DNA of 11,695 nt from Anaerolineales bacterium UBA1136 (GTDB taxonomy: Bacteria; Chloroflexota; Anaerolineae; Anaerolineales; UBA11657), in NCBI GenBank assembly GCA_002311455.1, contig DCAJ01000092.1, forward strand, positions 370-12,064. Direction: 5' to 3'. Every line of letters begins with the position of its first letter. Position 1 is the first letter of the stretch. Made by a program: the position numbers and the translations under genes. The notes below the pieces were generated by a model. It ran no database searches and was not told where the DNA came from. It saw only the letters and a list, made by a program, of their open reading frames with translations. Of the stretch, positions 8,070 through 11,695 are shown piece after piece.

Positions 8070-9220
8070 TGGATTGGGACACTTTTAAGTTTGATGCAGA
8101 AGCGATTGCGTCTAGTATCTGTGAGTGGGTGGCTGTTGAGAGTCCTACTTATAACGCAAATGCTGTCAACAAGATGATGGACTTAGCAGAAAGTCTTATG
8201 AGTAATATGGGGGCAGATATAGTTCGGACACCAGGCTCGGGTGGCTACGGTGATGCCCTACAGGCTAGTCTAGGATTTGACCATGGACCCCAAAAAGCAG
8301 GAATACTTATTCTGGGGCACCTGGATACGGTACATTTGGAGGGCACTCTCTCCGAAGAGCTGCCCATTAGGAGAGAGGGAGATAAATTGTTCGGACCTGG
8401 TGTATATGACATGAAAGGCGGAATGTATATGGCCTGTCATGTAGTCAAAAAAATATTAGAATTAAAAGGTACCTTAAGATTGCCAATAACATTTCTATTC
8501 ATACCAGACGAGGAAATTGGCAGTCCAAGTACACGGAATCGGATTGAAGAAGTGGCACAAACAAACAAGTATGTCTTAGTACCAGAACCAGCGAGGCCTG
8601 GTAAGCTCATTACCGGCCGCCATTCTTTTCTGCGTTACATACTACATGTTTATGGTAAGCCTGCTCATGCCGGTGTAGCAACAGGAGTGGGCAGTAGTGC
8701 GATTAGTGTGATGGCAAAACTAATTGAACAAGTTGAAAGTTATTCTGATGTAAAGAAGGAGATTACATATCGAGTTGGGAACATCAATGGAGGTACTTTT
8801 GTCAACGTGATTCCCACTGAATGTCATGCCGAGGTCCTCTGCGTTGCTCCTAGTAGTGAAGCTGTAAGAGAAATCCAGAATCACATGGGCTCGATAGAAA
8901 GTCCTGATCCTGATGTGCGCGTTGATATCGAGACTGGTCCGATACGCCCTTTATTTCAGAAGTCGGAAGGCAATATGGAGTTGTTTAAAATTGCGCAAAA
9001 AGTAGCTGCTGAAGTTGGTCTAGAACTCGGCCATGGTCAATTCGGCGGCGGCAGTGACGGCAATTTTACTGGCGCACTAGGAATTCCGACATTGGATGGA
9101 CTGGGTGTGGAAGGTGATGGACATCATACAAAAAATGAGCATTTACTAATTTCATCACTAGTCACACGGGCCAAATTCTTCGCAGGATTGCTTGATACTC
9201 TGTCCGACCGTAGCACTTAG
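8069..9220 (+). CDS. M20 family metallopeptidase, carboxypeptidase G2 / glutamate carboxypeptidase-like
   Basis: A 383-residue di-zinc hydrolase of the M20 family, expected to remove a C-terminal amino acid (often glutamate) or an N-acyl group. Metal and catalytic residues are intact: His84 and Asp86 in GHLDTV, bridging Asp114 in GVYDMKGG, general base Glu148 and ligand Glu149 in PDEEIGS, Glu173 in VPEPA, and His353 in the HHTKNEH segment. GKPAHAG with His200 belongs to the inserted dimerisation domain, whose histidine completes the active site of the partner subunit. GGGSDGN at 336-342 and DGLG further support the CPG2-like branch over ArgE/DapE. There is no signal peptide, so it is probably cytoplasmic, unlike secreted CPG2 of Pseudomonas. 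It starts on the stop codon of the methyltransferase (TGATG) with its own strong ribosome binding site. The natural substrate is unknown; the tight coupling suggests it shares a pathway with the methyltransferase. Confidence 0.92.
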   Translation: MDWDTFKFDAEAIASSICEWVAVESPTYNANAVNKMMDLAESLMSNMGADIVRTPGSGGYGDALQASLGFDHGPQKAGILILGHLDTVHLEGTLSEELPIRREGDKLFGPGVYDMKGGMYMACHVVKKILELKGTLRLPITFLFIPDEEIGSPSTRNRIEEVAQTNKYVLVPEPARPGKLITGRHSFLRYILHVYGKPAHAGVATGVGSSAISVMAKLIEQVESYSDVKKEITYRVGNINGGTFVNVIPTECHAEVLCVAPSSEAVREIQNHMGSIESPDPDVRVDIETGPIRPLFQKSEGNMELFKIAQKVAAEVGLELGHGQFGGGSDGNFTGALGIPTLDGLGVEGDGHHTKNEHLLISSLVTRAKFFAGLLDTLSDRST

Positions 9221-9259
9221 AGAAAACAATATAGAATCAAATATACTGGCATCTAAATA

Positions 9260-10273
9260 GTGAGAGCTTTTACCTTCTGTGACGCAAAGTTGATTAATCG
9301 TACCTTTCGTGTACTGATTAATTTGGCTATGTTAGTTTTAATTAGCGGGAGGGTTGAAATAGTATATGCTACAGAGGATTGTAGCACCAAGAGTGACCAT
9401 GTAGACCAAGCGCCAGTTCGTTATGTCGGAGGGATGAGATATCAGCTGAAAACTCCAAATCAGATAGGATCAGAGTTGCCATATGCGTCCAGTGTAGAGA
9501 TCTGTGATAAACAATATTTAGTATCTGAAGCTGTTAGTTTGGCTAATTTGCATTCACAAAATACAAGTGATCGCAAAACAGAAAATAGGAAGATCAAGTC
9601 TGACTCTGTAGTTGTTGTAATCGATGACTTTGGCTATCGTAATGATTGGGTGTTAGATGGATTTCTTGCTTTAGACGCTGACTTAACATATGCCGTGATA
9701 CCCGGGAATCAGTTCAGTGCTAGCACTAGTAGGCTAGTGCATGATAGGGGTTATGAGTTAATAATTCATATGCCTATGCAAGCTATAGGGCCTGCGCCAG
9801 GCGAAGTTGATTATAGGCTGTTTACCTCTATGAATGAGCAAAATATATATTCAAGGATACAGAATGCTATAGTTGAAATGCCTAATGCTGTTGGCATGAA
9901 TAATCATCAGGGTTCCGCTTTTACAGCACATCCGTATTCTATGAGCGTTGTAGCATCCGAACTTCGGAGGCAGAACTTGTATTTTCTGGATAGTGTTACC
10001 AGCGCACATACAGTAGGTGTTGAAAGTATGCGTTCCGCAGGTGTGTCTGTAATTGAAAGAGATTTCTTTCTAGATTCTGTAGATGATTTGCAATACATCA
10101 ATGAGCAACTGGAAAGATTAGCTTATTTGTCTAATGAACAAGGGTATGCTGTAGGAATTGGGCATGTGCGTACAAACACTCTTTTAGCCTTGCAGCAGTC
10201 GATACCGCGCCTAAAACAAGCTGGTTATGAGTTTGTATTTGTCTCGGAAGTTGTAAATTTTATGCCACAATAA
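9260..10273 (+). CDS. secreted divergent polysaccharide deacetylase (YibQ-like)
   Basis: A 337-residue protein with an N-terminal signal sequence (basic residues then a hydrophobic stretch at about 18-36, possible cleavage after VYA near 37) and a divergent polysaccharide deacetylase domain at about 115-335, a NodB-related fold. Family landmarks are IDDFGY with Asp122/Asp123, HMPM with His170, VGMNNHQGS with His216, YFLDS with Asp244, and IGH with His302. The GHP seen in most members is GHV here, and NNHMGS is NNHQGS. Residues 38-112 form a linker without recognised domain. The protein likely acts outside the membrane on a glycan, possibly in envelope remodelling; enzymatic activity of this family is poorly established. 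The start taken is GTG 9260, with TTG 9290 as a shorter option that still keeps the signal sequence; neither has a clear ribosome binding site. It begins 39 bases after the M20 stop. Confidence 0.85.
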   Translation: MRAFTFCDAKLINRTFRVLINLAMLVLISGRVEIVYATEDCSTKSDHVDQAPVRYVGGMRYQLKTPNQIGSELPYASSVEICDKQYLVSEAVSLANLHSQNTSDRKTENRKIKSDSVVVVIDDFGYRNDWVLDGFLALDADLTYAVIPGNQFSASTSRLVHDRGYELIIHMPMQAIGPAPGEVDYRLFTSMNEQNIYSRIQNAIVEMPNAVGMNNHQGSAFTAHPYSMSVVASELRRQNLYFLDSVTSAHTVGVESMRSAGVSVIERDFFLDSVDDLQYINEQLERLAYLSNEQGYAVGIGHVRTNTLLALQQSIPRLKQAGYEFVFVSEVVNFMPQ

Positions 10274-10303
10274 TTCTATAGTGAAGTAATCGAACTTGCG
10301 TAT

Positions 10304-10627
10304 ATGAAGAATTCTGTGAGTATTCCTATCCGTCAGCAGGAAATCGGGCATATAGAATATGCTATTTTTGATGTTCTTATCACATATGAAAAGTTGTTTC
10401 TATGGCTCCAGGATAGGTATTTTGATACAGCAGAGAATTGTCAATATTTGTCAAAAGATGAAAATATTAAATGTGTAGAATGTCGCGGTGAACAGTACGA
10501 TGCTGGGGGATACTCTGAGCCTAGGCTATGGATTTATGCTGAAATTAGAGAGTATTCTGGTTATATCAATGTTGATTGTGTTGGGCACCCAGCTACGATA
10601 AAACAATTGCGTCGACAGTTCGAGTAA
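10304..10627 (+). CDS. uncharacterised 107-residue protein with a CxxC motif
   Basis: I do not recognise this protein. ATG 10304 lies 30 bases after the deacetylase stop, so the two are probably co-transcribed, but there is no clear ribosome binding site. It has no signal peptide or membrane segment. The N-terminal half reads like a helix-rich segment (EYAIFDVLITYEKLFLWLQDRYF), then four cysteines appear at 46, 57, 60 and 92, with Cys57 and Cys60 in a CVEC motif. The C-terminal half alternates like beta strands (RLWIYAEIREYSGYINVDCVG) and ends in a basic tail. The organised composition and fit to the gene run argue that it is real. A small metal-binding protein is possible but unproven, because a single CxxC with two scattered cysteines is weak evidence. 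Confidence 0.65.
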   Translation: MKNSVSIPIRQQEIGHIEYAIFDVLITYEKLFLWLQDRYFDTAENCQYLSKDENIKCVECRGEQYDAGGYSEPRLWIYAEIREYSGYINVDCVGHPATIKQLRRQFE

Positions 10628-10712
10628 TAAGCTGGAAATTAGTTAATACTACACAAAATAATATGCCACGTTGTTTCTTATATGTTTCATAGGAATTGAA
10701 AATGTAATGTTA

Positions 10713-10725
10713 ACGGTGTGACCGT
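10713..10725. repeat. short inverted repeat ACGGT-GTG-ACCGT upstream of hsp20
   Basis: A perfect 5-bp inverted repeat with a 3-base centre, about 50 bases before the hsp20 start. It is followed at once by TATTAT (10725-10730), a possible -10 box without a good -35 partner, so it could be an operator over a promoter. A second short inverted repeat, TAGTC-6-GACTA, is at 10736-10751. Both are short enough to arise by chance. The CIRCE and HAIR heat-shock operators were not found. Confidence 0.3.
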
Positions 10726-10764
10726 ATTATTAAGGTAGTCAATCAAGACTAACAAAACTTACAT

Positions 10765-10770
10765 GGAGGT
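10765..10770 (+). promoter_or_regulatory. strong ribosome binding site GGAGGT of hsp20
   Basis: GGAGGT lies six bases before ATG 10777. It is the strongest Shine-Dalgarno match in the window, which fits a protein that must be made in quantity under stress. I see no upstream CCTCC-like stretch that would mask it as in an RNA thermometer. Confidence 0.85.
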
Positions 10771-10776
10771 AAAATT

Positions 10777-11238
10777 ATGACAAATATAGTGAGACGCAGT
10801 TCCAATAGAGCATTGTTTTCACCATTTGCAACTGCCTTGCCTATAAGAGGCATCTTTGAAAGCTTTTTTAATGATAGTTTGGCTAGTGCACCTTGGACAA
10901 TGCAGTTTGGCACTAGTCTCGCAGTCGATGTAACTGAAAGCGAAGATGAATATGTTCTTACTGCTAATGTTCCTGGTGTAGAAGCAAAGGATATTTCCAT
11001 TCAACTAGAGGATCGATTAGTATCTATTTCTGCTGATATGTCTACTGAAGGCGAAATTGATGAGAATGGGTACTTAGTGCGCGAGCGCAGGGTTGGAGCA
11101 TACAAACGCAACTTGCGATTAGGGTCAACGTTCGAACATGATAAAGCTAAAGCAGTGGTTAAGAATGGTGTGCTGACACTCAGTATACCGAAGGCTGCTG
11201 AATCCAAGCCTCGGCATGTAGAAGTAGAAGTTATGTAA
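10777..11238 (+). CDS. hsp20: small heat shock protein, Hsp20 / alpha-crystallin family
   Basis: A 153-residue ATP-independent holdase chaperone that binds unfolding proteins in the cytoplasm as an oligomer. The N-terminal arm (1-45) contains the usual aromatic IFESFFND element. The alpha-crystallin domain runs from about 46 to 145: SLAVDVTESEDEYVLTANVPGV (46-67), the KDISIQLEDRLVSISA strands, ERRVGAYKRNLRL, and the family signature KNGVLTLSIPK at 129-139. The C-terminal anchoring motif is not a clear I-x-I/V, but the closing HVEVEV could play that part. ATG 10777 has GGAGGT six bases upstream. A 149-base gap before it suggests its own promoter, and a terminator begins at its stop codon, so it is probably transcribed alone or as the last gene of the run. 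Confidence 0.96.
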   Translation: MTNIVRRSSNRALFSPFATALPIRGIFESFFNDSLASAPWTMQFGTSLAVDVTESEDEYVLTANVPGVEAKDISIQLEDRLVSISADMSTEGEIDENGYLVRERRVGAYKRNLRLGSTFEHDKAKAVVKNGVLTLSIPKAAESKPRHVEVEVM

Positions 11239-11282
11239 TCAGCAAAAAAGCGACCTCTGTTTGGTCGCTTTTTTGCTGATTA
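11236..11282. terminator. bidirectional Rho-independent terminator, perfect 20-bp stem
   Basis: Bases 11236-11255 and 11263-11282 are exact reverse complements separated by a 7-base loop (TCTGTTT). The core is a 6-bp GC-rich stem, GCGACC/GGTCGC, flanked by A6 (11244-11249) on the left and T6 (11269-11274) on the right. Each strand therefore gives a hairpin followed by a U tract. A further 8-bp outer pair (TAATCAGC/GCTGATTA) extends the stem. The left end is the hsp20 stop codon TAA itself. The convergent minus-strand gene ends 20 bases beyond the right end, so one element serves both genes. Confidence 0.95.
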
Positions 11283-11301
11283 CATTGGTGTCTAGCAGAT
11301 T

Positions 11302-11695
11302 TTATTGAGTAGGTTTAATTACAGTATCTTCAAACCATGAACGTGCTGTTTGTATAGCATTATTGAGATTCCCCTCTGCTAATGTAGTCATTAGATCCTG
11401 AAGTTCATCAATGTCAATGTCGGTATACATACTAAGTGCGTTTTTCATTCGTTCCATGCATATAGGAATATTTAGGATGTGCTTTACATCACTTTGAAGA
11501 TCGAGAAGTTCTGGTAGTAACGGAAGCCAACTTTCTCCATTTTCTGTTCTCTGTATGTATTGGTCAACTAGCATCTTAATTTCGGATGCAAGTCTACGCA
11601 TAGCATCAATGCTGCATGGGTCTGGTGCAGGAGTGGGAGTAGGTGTAGGCAGAGGAGTGGGTGTTGGCGTGGGCGTGGGCGTAGGCGTCGGTGTC
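11302..11695 (-). CDS. C-terminal part of a Thr-Pro-linker protein (5' end outside window)
   Basis: The frame that ends with TAA at 11304-11302 stays open to the window edge, so the gene is cut by the window; Met at 11601 is most likely internal. The visible 130 or so residues begin with a run of alternating Thr and Pro (11632-11694, one Leu interrupting), then APDPC, then a soluble domain of about 105 residues predicted to be mostly helical. The domain has two cysteines, each next to a short helix (DPCSIDAM and IPICMERM), and an acidic stretch TDIDIDELQDLM. Thr-Pro linkers usually join domains of exported or surface proteins, so extracytoplasmic location is likely. No family is recognised and the N-terminal part is not visible. 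It converges with hsp20 and shares its terminator. Confidence 0.8.
   Translation of the reverse strand, partial: TPTPTPTPTPTPTPLPTPTPTPAPDPCSIDAMRRLASEIKMLVDQYIQRTENGESWLPLLPELLDLQSDVKHILNIPICMERMKNALSMYTDIDIDELQDLMTTLAEGNLNNAIQTARSWFEDTVIKPTQ
11632..11694. repeat. hexanucleotide repeat encoding the Thr-Pro linker
   Basis: The plus strand shows a degenerate 6-base repeat (GGCGTG, GGCGTA, GGAGTG, GGTGTT and similar) that continues to the window edge. Read on the minus strand each unit gives Pro and Thr codons. Because the unit is six bases, gain or loss of units keeps the reading frame, so linker length can vary without breaking the gene. Confidence 0.8.

Noticed and set aside
10677..10776. 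RNA thermometer in the hsp20 leader
   Set aside because: No upstream sequence complementary to the GGAGGT site and no ROSE or fourU-like element could be found by eye.
10749..11207. Minus-strand open frames opposite hsp20
   Set aside because: They overlap a clear alpha-crystallin domain gene with a strong ribosome binding site; their products look like antisense translations.
11599..11601. Met at 11601 as the true start of the last minus-strand gene
   Set aside because: The frame is open upstream to the window edge and encodes an orderly Thr-Pro tract, so the Met is internal.
1..11695. CRISPR array, tRNA/rRNA genes, insertion sequences or defence system
   Set aside because: No regular spaced repeats, no cloverleaf-like segments in the gaps, no transposase or integrase, and every sizeable stretch is explained by the listed genes.

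Overview
The window is AT-rich bacterial DNA, densely coded, with almost no non-coding sequence; the longest gene-free stretches are 130 and 149 bases, and no gap reaches 300 bases. I see no rRNA, tRNA, CRISPR array, insertion sequence, integrase or phage gene. The organism cannot be fixed from the sequence alone. The mix of an exported Thr-Pro repeat linker, a fused two-module FtsX-type permease without a periplasmic adaptor, a CPG2-like M20 peptidase and an S9 peptidase would fit an AT-rich Chloroflexota lineage such as marine SAR202/Dehalococcoidia. That is a low-confidence inference.

Layout. Bases 1-123 (+) are the 3' end of an S9-type peptidase/alpha-beta hydrolase gene. It converges, across only 17 bases, with a compact minus-strand run read from 7027 down to 141: ABC transporter ATPase, fused two-module FtsX/MacB-type permease (4-base ATGA overlap), valyl-tRNA synthetase (about 34 bases further on), and a threonine-dehydratase-like PLP enzyme (1-base TAATG overlap). 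The overlaps suggest one transcript with translational coupling.

A 130-base divergent intergenic region (7028-7157) separates this from a plus-strand run: class I SAM methyltransferase, M20 carboxypeptidase (1-base TGATG overlap, with its ribosome binding site inside the methyltransferase gene), a secreted divergent polysaccharide deacetylase (YibQ-like), and an unrecognised 107-residue protein. After a 149-base gap comes a small heat shock protein (Hsp20) with the best ribosome binding site in the window. The hsp20 stop codon forms the edge of a perfect 20-bp inverted repeat that works as a bidirectional terminator. On its other side, on the minus strand, is the 3' end of a gene whose product has a Thr-Pro repeat linker and a C-terminal domain of about 110 residues; this gene runs off the window.

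How the genes may work together: the ABC pair is an envelope exporter or lipid/lipoprotein-type MacB-family system. valS and the dehydratase belong to translation and to amino-acid catabolism/isoleucine supply. The methyltransferase-M20 pair looks like a small-molecule or peptide modification/turnover unit of unknown substrate. I find mostly ordinary genes and no convincing new system. The best leads are the coupled methyltransferase/M20 pair, the Thr-Pro-linked C-terminal domain, the 107-residue orphan, and the symmetric terminator.
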